NCBI GenBank assembly: GCA_022821725.1
Contig: JAJEDB010000043.1
Span: forward strand, 1-64,000
DNA from: Candidatus Poribacteria bacterium
GTDB taxonomy: Bacteria > Poribacteria > WGA-4E > WGA-3G
Length of the DNA stretch: 64,000 bases
Direction: 5' to 3'
Both the position numbers and the translations under genes were made by a program. Position 1 is the first letter of the stretch, and every line of letters begins with the position of its first letter. Below are positions 40,729 to 49,652 of this stretch, piece after piece. Below the pieces are notes generated by a model that was given only the letters and a program-made list of their open reading frames with translations, was not told the origin of the DNA and did not search any database.

Positions 40729-42618
40729 ATGACAATAGAATTAATTGTTGTCCTGTTAGCTGCCCCACTTGTTGGGTTTCTGATTAACGGGTTATTAGGA
40801 AAATGGCTGAAAGGGAACGAGCAACTGAGCGGGTGGATAGGTTCGCTTGCAGTGCTTATCTCTTTAGTCTGTTCGATTATCGCTTTTGCCAGTTTGCACG
40901 GCGGTGCCGCCCCGTTCGATGAAACCCTGTATGAATGGATTACAGGCGAGTCGTTCGCTTTCAATATCGGGTTCCGCGTGGACGCACTAACGTCAGTGAT
41001 GTTGTTAGTGATTACGGGTGTCGGGTTTCTCATCCACGTCTATTCGATTGGCTACATGCATGGCGATGCAGGATATACACGCTATTTTGCCTATCTGAAC
41101 CTATTCGTCTTTGCAATGCTGATCTTGGTTCTCGGAAACAACTATCTGATGATGTTCGTCGGATGGGAAGGCGTTGGACTCTGTTCATACCTCCTCATAG
41201 GATTCTGGTATGAGAAGCAAACGGCGACAGATGCTGGAAAAAAGGCTTTCATCGTGAACCGAATCGGCGACTTCGGGTTCTTGCTGGGTATGTTTACCCT
41301 GTTTGCTGCGTTCGGAACCCTTGATTTCGCGTCGATATTCGATGCCGCTGAGGCAGATAATTTTCAGAAAGTCTTTGGTGCCAGTACCCTCGTAATTGCG
41401 ACGTTGCTACTCTTCGTTGGCGCGATAGGTAAATCGGCGCAGATTCCGCTCTATGTATGGCTTCCAGACGCAATGGAAGGTCCCACACCTGTCAGTGCAT
41501 TGATTCACGCCGCTACAATGGTGACAGCGGGTGTATATATGATAGCTCGCTCGGCTGTGCTTTATAATATAGCACATACCGGCGAAGTGGTCGCATGGAT
41601 TGGGGTTTTGACTGCCTTCTTCGCCGCAACAATAGCACTTACCCAGAACGATATAAAACGTATCCTCGCCTATTCCACTGTAAGCCAACTCGGCTATATG
41701 TTCCTGGGTGTCGGTGTTGGGGCTTACGCTTCTGGCATCTTCCATTTAGTAACGCATGCTTTCTTTAAAGGATTGATGTTCCTTACCGCTGGCAGTGTAA
41801 TGCACGCGATGGCGAATGAATTGGATATGCGGAAGATGGGCGGCTTAAAAGCAAAGATGCCGATAACGCACTGGACCTTTTTAGTGGGTGCGCTTGCTAT
41901 TGCAGGGTTTCCATTTCTGAGCGGTTTCTGGAGCAAAGATGAAATCCTGCACAGTGCGTGGGGAAGTTCACCCATTATTTACGTCATCGGTTTAGTCACC
42001 GCGTTTTTGACGGCGTTTTATATGTTCCGCTTGATCTTTGTGACGTTTTACGGTGAATCCCGTGTTGAACCTGAAGTTGATTCGCATCTCCACGAATCGC
42101 CACCCGTCATGTGGGTACCGCTGGCAATCCTGGCGATTCCTTCTGCCTTAATCGGCTTACTTTTAGGCTGGGGTGGACATGACAGTTGGCTCCACCACTT
42201 CACAAAGAGTGTGTTCCCAGAGGCGCACCATGACGCATCGGGTAATATGATCTTGTTCATGGTGATTTCATCTGTAGTCGGTTTGGCAGGCATTGCGTTC
42301 GCATGGTCGCGTTATCGCGACAGGACCCCATCCGATGAACCCACGAATGCCCTACACAAGCTTCTTGCGAACAAGTACTATGTCGATGAGGTATACAACG
42401 CACTCATTGTGCAACCGATTAAAAACGGTTCTCATTACTTACTCTGGCGGATTGTAGACAACGGCATTATCGATGGGATTGTCAACGGTGTAGGCGCTAT
42501 TATCCGATTTATTGGTGGAACATTGCGCCGCTTCCAGACAGGCATTGTCCAAGCCTATATCGTATCAATGGTTCTCGGCATAGTGTTATTCCTTGCATAC
42601 TATCTGTTTTTTGTATAG
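40729..42618 (+). CDS. nuoL: NADH-quinone oxidoreductase subunit L
   Basis: VGWEGVGLCSYLLIGFWY; WLPDAMEGPTPVSALIHAATMVTAGVYMIAR; C-terminal lateral helix region. Confidence 0.95.
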   Translation: MTIELIVVLLAAPLVGFLINGLLGKWLKGNEQLSGWIGSLAVLISLVCSIIAFASLHGGAAPFDETLYEWITGESFAFNIGFRVDALTSVMLLVITGVGFLIHVYSIGYMHGDAGYTRYFAYLNLFVFAMLILVLGNNYLMMFVGWEGVGLCSYLLIGFWYEKQTATDAGKKAFIVNRIGDFGFLLGMFTLFAAFGTLDFASIFDAAEADNFQKVFGASTLVIATLLLFVGAIGKSAQIPLYVWLPDAMEGPTPVSALIHAATMVTAGVYMIARSAVLYNIAHTGEVVAWIGVLTAFFAATIALTQNDIKRILAYSTVSQLGYMFLGVGVGAYASGIFHLVTHAFFKGLMFLTAGSVMHAMANELDMRKMGGLKAKMPITHWTFLVGALAIAGFPFLSGFWSKDEILHSAWGSSPIIYVIGLVTAFLTAFYMFRLIFVTFYGESRVEPEVDSHLHESPPVMWVPLAILAIPSALIGLLLGWGGHDSWLHHFTKSVFPEAHHDASGNMILFMVISSVVGLAGIAFAWSRYRDRTPSDEPTNALHKLLANKYYVDEVYNALIVQPIKNGSHYLLWRIVDNGIIDGIVNGVGAIIRFIGGTLRRFQTGIVQAYIVSMVLGIVLFLAYYLFFV

Positions 42619-42675
42619 ACCTGTCACCCCTATGCGGTTTCCCTTTAGCCGATAACCATTAAAAAGGAGATTTTT

Positions 42676-44238
42676 TTGCTACTCTCAACAGTCATCTTTT
42701 TACCATTACTCGGCGTGATAGCGATCGCGTTGCTCAGAGGTCTCGGTGCATCCGCTGTCAAAGGCATTGCACTTGTCATTGGGCTCCTGACGTTTATTGT
42801 CTCGTTGGGGCTTTACACCGGGTTTGACGCAACGACTGCCACGTTTCAAAACGTCACACAGCAAGCGTGGATTCCCGGTTTAGGGACAAGCTACCACATC
42901 GGCATCGATGGTATATCGCTATGGTTAGTGTTGCTTACAACTTTCCTGACACCGCTATGTATCCTTGCCGCATGGAATTCGATCGAGAAAGGGTTGAGTG
43001 GCTTCATGATGTCGCTCCTTGCTCTTGAGACCGGGATGTTGGGTGTCTTCTGCGCCTTGGATCTGTTCCTCTTTTTCGTATTTTGGGAGTCGATGTTGAT
43101 TCCGATGTACTTCCTCATCGGTATTTGGGGTGGAGAACGTCGAATTTATGCCACTGTGAAGTTCGTGCTTTATACAATGGCAGGCAGTGCGCTCATGTTG
43201 GTTGGTATCTTGGCGCTCTACTTCCAAAACGACAACAGTTTCGACCTCACGACGCTCAGCGGTCCGTTTGAACATTCACACCTATTGTTCTTGGCATTTT
43301 TCATTGCATTTGCCATTAAGGTTCCGCTTTTTCCCTTCCATACGTGGCTACCAGACGCCCACGTTGAAGCCCCCACGGCGGGAAGTGTAATCCTTGCCGG
43401 GGTGCTGCTGAAGATGGGGACCTATGGCATCATCCGATTTTGCCTACCCCTTTTTCCCGATGCCGCGGCTGAATTCACGCCATTGATTGTCCCGCTCGCT
43501 GTTATAGGTATCATTTACGGTGCATTGGTGGCGATGGTCCAACCAGATCTGAAAAAACTGGTCGCCTATTCCAGTGTAAGTCACCTTGGATTTGTGGTGT
43601 TGGGGTTGTTTTCTAAAAATCCCGCCGGTATTCAAGGCAGTGTCTTACAGATGATTAATCACGGCTTGAGCACGGGTGCGTTGTTCCTTTTGGTCGGAAT
43701 GATTTATGAACGCCGACACAGCAGGATGATTGTGGATTTCGGAGGCTTGGCGAAGCGTATGCCTATCTTTGCTACAATTTTTATGGTGGTGACGCTATCC
43801 TCAATTGGGCTACCGGGTTTGAACGGATTCGTTGGCGAATATATGATACTGCTCGGTAGTTTTGTTCAGGGAGCCTTCTCGAAAATATATGTAGTTTTGG
43901 CAACAGCGGGTGTAATTCTCGCAGCCGTGTATATGTTGTGGATGTTCCAACGGGTGATGTTCGGGACACTGGATAAGACAAATGAAGCCTTACCTGACCT
44001 GAACGCACGTGAAATCGTTGTGATGCTCCCCATATTACTGTTCATCGTCTGGATCGGCGTTTACCCGAAACCTTTCTTGAATAAGATGGAGAAATCCGTA
44101 GGCCTTGTCGTGACGCAGGTGCAAACTGAATCTGCTATCGGACGCGCGGGGGAACGGATACAACAAGACACTGAACTCGCTCTACACGGAACACAGCGCG
44201 TCCAACGTGAAAAGATTGAAAAGGAGGCACAGCAGTAG
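42676..44238 (+). CDS. nuoM: NADH-quinone oxidoreductase subunit M
   Basis: IGIDGISLWLVLLTTFLTPL; FPFHTWLPDAHVEAPTAGSVILAGVLLKMGTYG; TTG start. Confidence 0.94.
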   Translation: MLLSTVIFLPLLGVIAIALLRGLGASAVKGIALVIGLLTFIVSLGLYTGFDATTATFQNVTQQAWIPGLGTSYHIGIDGISLWLVLLTTFLTPLCILAAWNSIEKGLSGFMMSLLALETGMLGVFCALDLFLFFVFWESMLIPMYFLIGIWGGERRIYATVKFVLYTMAGSALMLVGILALYFQNDNSFDLTTLSGPFEHSHLLFLAFFIAFAIKVPLFPFHTWLPDAHVEAPTAGSVILAGVLLKMGTYGIIRFCLPLFPDAAAEFTPLIVPLAVIGIIYGALVAMVQPDLKKLVAYSSVSHLGFVVLGLFSKNPAGIQGSVLQMINHGLSTGALFLLVGMIYERRHSRMIVDFGGLAKRMPIFATIFMVVTLSSIGLPGLNGFVGEYMILLGSFVQGAFSKIYVVLATAGVILAAVYMLWMFQRVMFGTLDKTNEALPDLNAREIVVMLPILLFIVWIGVYPKPFLNKMEKSVGLVVTQVQTESAIGRAGERIQQDTELALHGTQRVQREKIEKEAQQ

Positions 44239-44261
44239 GAGCGATCTTCGAATCGCGACTC
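44235..44261. repeat. Hairpin repeat (family 2) GTAGGAGCGATCTTCGAATCGCGACTC
   Basis: Same length as 29264-29290 with paired substitutions in the stem; contains the nuoM stop codon. Confidence 0.7.
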
Positions 44262-44271
44262 TCGATCATAA

Positions 44272-45765
44272 ATGAAGTTTAAACTCACATCCGGTCTTAT
44301 TTTTTGTGTAATTTTAGGGATTGCGCTGTTAGTTTCAGTGGGGGTTTCCTTCGGAGCAGACGACGCACATGGCGGTGATGCACACCACGGGCATGGCGTA
44401 GACGGCGCGAAATTGCCTATCTGGAGTATTATCCCGTTTGTTGGCATACTCCTCTCTATTGCGATTTTTCCACTCGTGTTGGATTCCCATTTCCTAGTCC
44501 ACCACGGCGGAAAAATGTCATTGGTTTGGGCGTTAGCCTTCGCTATTCCGTATCTCATAGCGTTTCAAGGAGAAGCATTTTACGACATTCTGCATATCTA
44601 CCTGATAGACTATATCCCGTTTATTATTCTGTTGTGGGGATTGTTCACGGTCGCGGGCGGAATTCTCGTGCGTGGGACATTACGGGGCACGCCGTTGGTT
44701 AACACACTCTTACTGCTTATTGGTACTGCTATCGCCTCATGGGTCGGCACAACAGGCGCGTCGATGCTTCTCATCCGCCCACTGATTCGAGCAAACGCGT
44801 ATCGGCAGAGCAAGGTCCATCTGGTCATTTTCTTTATTTTTCTCGTAAGTAACATCGGGGGTTCTTTAACACCCTTGGGGGACCCGCCGCTGTTTTTGGG
44901 ATTCTTGCACAACGTCCCTTTCTTCTGGACAACGACGGCTCTCTTTCCGCACATGCTGTTTATCAGTGTGATCTTAATTGTGCTTTTCTTTGTGTTGGAC
45001 ACATTCATGTTTAAACGGGAAGGCGGGGTCGTGCCAGACGATGGAACCAACGAACCAATTCGTGTAGACGGACTTTTCAACCTCGTCTTCCTCCTGGGCA
45101 TCGTCGCTGCTGTTTTAATGAGTGGTAGTTTCAAGTGGGGAGAAGTCAATATCTTTGGTGTCCATGTATACTGGCAGAATATTACCCGCGATGTATTGAT
45201 TGTCGTCATGGGGCTGTTATCTCTCAGGTTCACACCCTTTAGTGGTAAGTTGCGTCAGGAGAACGAGTTTTCGTGGGAGCCGATTGAAGAGGTCGCCAAA
45301 GTATTCGCCGGTATCTTTATGACCATTATTCCGGCGTTAGCGATCCTAAAGGCGGGTGAAAACGGGGCGTTAAGTGGGTTAATTGGGGCGATAAAAGAAC
45401 CGATGCACTATTTCTGGATAACTGGAATTCTGTCGAGTTTCTTAGATAATGCCCCGACGTATTTGACATTTTTCAACACAGCACTCGGGAAATTGCATCT
45501 CACTGAAGCCATGATACCAGAAATTTTGTCTGGGCAATTGGCAGGTCCCGAACACTTAGAGTTCGTCAAATTGCTAACGGCTATATCTGTTGGAGCGGTG
45601 TTTATGGGGGCAAATACCTATATCGGCAATGCTCCGAATTTCATGGTGAAGGCAATCGCGGAACAAAGCGGTATCCGTATGCCGAGTTTCTTTGGATATA
45701 TGCTCTGGTCAGTAGTAATTTTAGTCCCGCTCTTTGTGATTGTAACGTTTGTGTTCCTACGCTAA
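44272..45765 (+). CDS. NhaD-like Na+/H+ antiporter (citrate-transporter/ArsB superfamily)
   Basis: SNIGGSLTPLGDPPLFLGFLHNVPFFWT; SSFLDNAPTYLTFFN; GANTYIGNAPNFMVKAIAEQSGIRMPSFFGY. Confidence 0.85.
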   Translation: MKFKLTSGLIFCVILGIALLVSVGVSFGADDAHGGDAHHGHGVDGAKLPIWSIIPFVGILLSIAIFPLVLDSHFLVHHGGKMSLVWALAFAIPYLIAFQGEAFYDILHIYLIDYIPFIILLWGLFTVAGGILVRGTLRGTPLVNTLLLLIGTAIASWVGTTGASMLLIRPLIRANAYRQSKVHLVIFFIFLVSNIGGSLTPLGDPPLFLGFLHNVPFFWTTTALFPHMLFISVILIVLFFVLDTFMFKREGGVVPDDGTNEPIRVDGLFNLVFLLGIVAAVLMSGSFKWGEVNIFGVHVYWQNITRDVLIVVMGLLSLRFTPFSGKLRQENEFSWEPIEEVAKVFAGIFMTIIPALAILKAGENGALSGLIGAIKEPMHYFWITGILSSFLDNAPTYLTFFNTALGKLHLTEAMIPEILSGQLAGPEHLEFVKLLTAISVGAVFMGANTYIGNAPNFMVKAIAEQSGIRMPSFFGYMLWSVVILVPLFVIVTFVFLR

Positions 45766-45887
45766 TACACTTTATTGAATAGTCTTCAGTTACACGTTAT
45801 CATATATCTCTTAAAAGGTAGACTGTAACACGCTACTTCCATCTGAAGTCAATCAGGATGACATCAATTGTTACGGGAACCCCTCTT

Positions 45888-45919
45888 AACTGACAACTGA
45901 CAACTGATAACTGACAACC
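45888..45919. repeat. Tandem 7-mer AACTGAY run
   Basis: AACTGACAACTGACAACTGATAACTGACAACC. Confidence 0.85.
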
Positions 45920-45937
45920 ATTTTATGGAGATTTCGA

Positions 45938-47371
45938 ATGCCAATAGAGATTAACTGGCAATTACTGATGCCGGAGCTGGTTATCGTTTTAACACTGCTC
46001 ATCGTCCTCGTTTTTGACCTGTTCGACTCCATTTCAAAAGCGATTCTCGGCTGGATGACGATCGTTGGCGCTGGGATTGCACTATGGGTCTCTATCCAGA
46101 TGCACCAAGCAGGCACTGTGGGCACCCAGTTCAACGACATGTTTAAGGTGGATAATTTCTCCCTCTTCTTCAACATCATTTTCCTTGTTTCAACGATTTT
46201 GGTCGCTTTGATTTCGATGAGTTATTTGAGCAGGGACGATAGAAAACAGGGACCTTACTACCTACTGATCCTGCTGGCGACCCTCGGTATGATGTTGATG
46301 GCTGCGGGCAATGAGTTGATTATTGTCTTCCTCGGATTGGAACTGATGTCATTATCGTTGTATGTGTTGGCAGGCTATTTTCGAGATAACCCTGCATCAA
46401 GCGAGGCAGGCATGAAATACCTGTTGCTCGGCGCGTTTGCCAGTGCATTTTTCCTTTATGGGATCGCTTTGATTTACGGGGGTGCAGGCACAACGAATGT
46501 CCCCGCGATCGCTGAGGCAATTACTGCCCCGAATAAATCGCCACTGTTGTTAGCGGGTATGTTCCTTCTCATTGTTGGCTTCGGGTTTAAGGTCGCTATT
46601 GTTCCGTTCCATCAATGGGCACCCGATGTTTACGAAGGCGCGCCCACAACGATAGCCGCGTTTATCTCTGCCGGACCAAAGGCGGCGGGGTTCGCAGCGT
46701 TCCTCAGAATTTTCATGGAAGCCCTCCCAAGCCTGCAAGTCGAATGGAGTAGCGTTGTGATTGTGTTGGCGATGTTAACGATGACTGTCGGAAATGTCAT
46801 TGCCATTGCGCAGACGAGCATCAAGCGGATGCTCGCTTATTCAAGTATCGCCCATGCGGGTTACGTGCTCATAGGTTTGGCGGCTGCAAATAACGACGGC
46901 ATTTCGAGTGCGATGCTTTATCTGCTCGTTTATTGTGTGATGAACATCGGTGCGTTCGGTGCGGTCATCTTGGCGAAAACGGAGGACGGCGAGAGTCTCA
47001 TGATTTCCGATTACGCCGGACTCGGTCTCCGAAAACCGTTACTGGCTATGTTTATGACGATCATGCTTTTGTCACTCGCCGGTTTTCCACCGACTGCCGG
47101 GTTCGTCGGGAAATTCTATGTTTTCAAATCCGCAGTCCAAGCAGGGCATATCTGGCTTGTTATTGTGGGTGCCATCAATACAGCAATATCGGCGTTCTAC
47201 TATCTCCGAGTCGTTGTGACGATGTATATGCGTGAACCCGAAGAGGAACTCAACTTTACCGCATACCCAAGCACCCTTGTTGTGGGATTGGTCCTCGCGG
47301 CGATTGGTGTATTACTCATAGGCATTCTGCCATCGCTCATGCTCACGCCAGCACAGAATTCAGTCTTTTAG
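45938..47371 (+). CDS. nuoN: NADH-quinone oxidoreductase subunit N
   Basis: FLGLELMSLSLYVLAGYFRDNPASSEAGMKYLLLGAFASAFFLYGIALIYG; PFHQWAPDVYEGAPTTIAAFIS. Confidence 0.95.
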   Translation: MPIEINWQLLMPELVIVLTLLIVLVFDLFDSISKAILGWMTIVGAGIALWVSIQMHQAGTVGTQFNDMFKVDNFSLFFNIIFLVSTILVALISMSYLSRDDRKQGPYYLLILLATLGMMLMAAGNELIIVFLGLELMSLSLYVLAGYFRDNPASSEAGMKYLLLGAFASAFFLYGIALIYGGAGTTNVPAIAEAITAPNKSPLLLAGMFLLIVGFGFKVAIVPFHQWAPDVYEGAPTTIAAFISAGPKAAGFAAFLRIFMEALPSLQVEWSSVVIVLAMLTMTVGNVIAIAQTSIKRMLAYSSIAHAGYVLIGLAAANNDGISSAMLYLLVYCVMNIGAFGAVILAKTEDGESLMISDYAGLGLRKPLLAMFMTIMLLSLAGFPPTAGFVGKFYVFKSAVQAGHIWLVIVGAINTAISAFYYLRVVVTMYMREPEEELNFTAYPSTLVVGLVLAAIGVLLIGILPSLMLTPAQNSVF

Positions 47372-47416
47372 TAGCTGTCAGCAGTCGGCAATCAGCAGTC
47401 AGAAGAATATGTAGCA

Positions 47417-47445
47417 GTGGGAGGGGTTTGTAACCCTGACTCCAC
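47417..47445. repeat. Hairpin repeat related to family 2
   Basis: GTGGGAG-GGGTT-TGT-AACCC-TGA-CTCCAC, same bipartite layout as the 29 kb and 44 kb copies. Confidence 0.5.
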
Positions 47446-47469
47446 CACAAGCTGGAACCTTAAATTAAA

Positions 47470-47514
47470 GTGTGGAAGAATAGAAGGTTGATTCTTCGGT
47501 CTTCCACACTTCTG
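47470..47514 (+). terminator. Rho-independent-like terminator downstream of nuoN
   Basis: GTGTGGAAGA...TCTTCCACAC 10-bp stem followed by TTCTGTTTTT. Confidence 0.55.
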
Positions 47515-47585
47515 TTTTTCCCTTGTCTTAATAAGAAAACAAGGGATTTTGCATAAGTCTTAAGGCAAATGGAAAAGAGGACGTT

Positions 47586-48554
47586 ATGTCAGACGTTAGG
47601 TTAGGTTTTATCGGCACAGGTGGCAACATGAACCGTCACCTACGTGAATTAACCGAGATTGGCGGCACAAAATTCGTCGCCTTCTGTGATATTGTCATCG
47701 ACAAAGCGGAGCAGGCTGTTACCCAATACGGTGGTAAAGCCTACGGAGACTATAATCAAATGCTCGCGAGCGAGGAATTGGATGCCGTTTATATTTCAAT
47801 TCCGCCGTTTGCCCATGGTGCCCCTGAGCGTGCTGTCATTGCCGCTGGACTGCCGATGTTTGTAGAGAAACCGGTGCACATGGATACCAGCGAAGCGAAA
47901 GAGATCGCAGCTGAAGTCGAAGAAAAGGGAATTATCACCGCGACTGGGTATCAGGAACGTTATCTTGATATTATCGATAAGGCACAGGAACTCCTCGCTT
48001 CTCGACGTGTAGGGTTCTTCATGGGCTATTGGATGGGAGGTATGCCCGGTGGATGGTGGCGCGAGAAGGCAAAATCCGGCGGACAACTCATGGAACAGAC
48101 GACACATGAATTTGATATGGCGAGATACCTCTTCGGTGAAGTCAAAACCGTCTATGCCGTCGCACGCAACGATCTGATCCCGAATACCGATTACGATATC
48201 GAGGAAGCATCTGCTGTCTCACTACACTTCGAGAGTGGTGTCTTCGGTGTTATGTTTTCTGCCTGCTTTACAACGAACGGGATGCGACGGTCCGGGTTAG
48301 ACATCTTCTGTGAGGACGGTTCGCTCGAATACCATCTCCGTAGCGCGCTTGTGCTCTCTACTGCTGATGAGACAACTACGTGGAATCCGAAAAACAATTG
48401 CACAATTGATATGGATAGCACTTTTATTCAAGCAGTCCGCACAGGCGATGGCAGCGCGATCCGATCCCCCTATTCGGATGCCGCCAAAACCGCTGTTTTG
48501 TCAATTGCTGCCAACGAATCTCTTGAAACGGGTCTACCTGTCCACTTAGGATAA
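47586..48554 (+). CDS. Gfo/Idh/MocA family oxidoreductase
   Basis: RLGFIGTGGNMNRHLRELTEI; AVYISIPPFAHGAPERAVIAAGLPMFVEKPVHMD; QTTHEFDMARYLFGEV. Confidence 0.9.
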   Translation: MSDVRLGFIGTGGNMNRHLRELTEIGGTKFVAFCDIVIDKAEQAVTQYGGKAYGDYNQMLASEELDAVYISIPPFAHGAPERAVIAAGLPMFVEKPVHMDTSEAKEIAAEVEEKGIITATGYQERYLDIIDKAQELLASRRVGFFMGYWMGGMPGGWWREKAKSGGQLMEQTTHEFDMARYLFGEVKTVYAVARNDLIPNTDYDIEEASAVSLHFESGVFGVMFSACFTTNGMRRSGLDIFCEDGSLEYHLRSALVLSTADETTTWNPKNNCTIDMDSTFIQAVRTGDGSAIRSPYSDAAKTAVLSIAANESLETGLPVHLG

Positions 48555-48592
48555 TTGGAAGGGCAGGTGAGATAGCGTTATTTTTTTCACAG

Positions 48593-48732
48593 CAATTGCC
48601 AGGGAGATAGTCCATGTGACACGCATGTCCAGCGATTTGTGGTCCCTCCGCGATGCAATTCGGCTCAGCTGCTCGCCGATGCGCACGATTAAACAGAACC
48701 TTTTCTGGCGTTCTTCTACAATGTGCTTATTT
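48593..48732 (+). pseudogene. Remnant of a copA-like P-type ATPase C-terminal segment
   Basis: Exact 32-nt match CGATGCGCACGATTAAACAGAACCTTTTCTGG (48677-48708) to intact copA 51673-51704; translated [38 protein letters not shown] aligns with copA; 1-nt deletion afterwards. Confidence 0.85.
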
Positions 48733-48774
48733 GCTTGCCCCTCCAAACTTTACCTGATATAATTAGAGAAATAT

Positions 48775-49266
48775 ATGCGATCTAAACCGCGCGTTTATAT
48801 TGAGACTTCAGTTATCAGTTATCTGACTTCCAGACCCAGCAGTAACGAAGGAATTCGTGGTTGTCAATATTTCACTCGCTATTGGTGGGAAAATTTTGCC
48901 GAACAACAATTTGAACTTGTTTCCTCACCGATTGTCCAGCAGGAAGTCAGTTTAGGCAATACGGAAGCTTCTCAAAAACGTCTCAAGGTTTTGGAGAAAC
49001 TGACTTTATTGGACACGCCAAGAGAGATACTGGATTCTCTTAGCGATGATTTGATAAATGCAGGAGCTTTGCCCCTGAAAGCACGGATTGACTCGTTTCA
49101 TATAGCGATTGCTGCGATAAACAGTGTAGAGTATTTGGCAACATGGAATTTTAAGCATATTGCCAATATTAACAAAATTCCCTTGATACAGCAGGTGTGT
49201 CGAAAAATAGGTTATCAACCACCGATCCTTTGCACACCCCAACAACTGCTAATGGAGGAATTTTAA
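48775..49266 (+). CDS. PIN-domain (VapC-like) putative toxin
   Basis: RVYIETSVISYLTSRPS...SFHIAIAAINSVEYLATWNFKHIANINKIPLIQQVCRKIGYQPPILCTPQQLL. Confidence 0.8.
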   Translation: MRSKPRVYIETSVISYLTSRPSSNEGIRGCQYFTRYWWENFAEQQFELVSSPIVQQEVSLGNTEASQKRLKVLEKLTLLDTPREILDSLSDDLINAGALPLKARIDSFHIAIAAINSVEYLATWNFKHIANINKIPLIQQVCRKIGYQPPILCTPQQLLMEEF

Positions 49267-49267
49267 A

Positions 49268-49480
49268 ATGTGGAAAGACCCGTTTGTTGATGAAATTCAT
49301 CGAATTCGAGAGGAATGGGCTGCGAAGTTCAACTATAACTCGAAAGCATTACTTGAAAACATCGAACAACAGAAACAGCAAGACTATTTAACTGACGAAA
49401 ACGGGGACTTCATAAAGGACGAAAAAGGTGGATTAATCCTCAAATCTGAATTGAAATTGAAGGATAAAGTTAAAAGATGA
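49268..49480 (+). CDS. Small partner protein of the PIN protein (putative antitoxin)
   Basis: MWKDPFVDEIHRIREEWAAKFNYNSKALLENIEQQKQQ, starts 1 nt after the PIN stop. Confidence 0.65.
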   Translation: MWKDPFVDEIHRIREEWAAKFNYNSKALLENIEQQKQQDYLTDENGDFIKDEKGGLILKSELKLKDKVKR

Positions 49481-49495
49481 TGCTTGCGGCGTTCG
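49479..49495 (+). pseudogene. Possible second fragment of the copA remnant
   Basis: GATGCTTGCGGCGTTCG matches copA 51797-51813 at 16/17 positions and lies in the expected order. Confidence 0.4.
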
Positions 49496-49554
49496 TCAAG
49501 GGAACCGAGAAGAGGGTTATCGGTTGTCCGGGAAGAGAAGTTGTTAAACGAAAC

Positions 49555-49579
49555 CTCTTAACTGATAACTGACAACCGA
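49555..49579. repeat. AACTGAY 7-mer run, second copy
   Basis: CTCTTAACTGATAACTGACAACCG, sharing its CTCTTAACTGA flank with 45884-45919. Confidence 0.75.
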
Positions 49580-49652
49580 AAGGATTTTCGCAGACGGGGA
49601 AGCTCATAAGGGCTTCATACCGTTGATTCATCCGAACTGACAATTCTAAAAA

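Noticed and set aside
44610-45233. 207-aa minus-strand ORF opposite the antiporter
   Set aside because: Antisense shadow ORF of a strongly supported membrane protein; K/T/P-rich translation typical of antisense of hydrophobic codons
45884-45919. Possible CRISPR-like array
   Set aside because: Units are 7 nt with no spacers; simple tandem repeat, not CRISPR. No CRISPR array or cas gene was seen in the window
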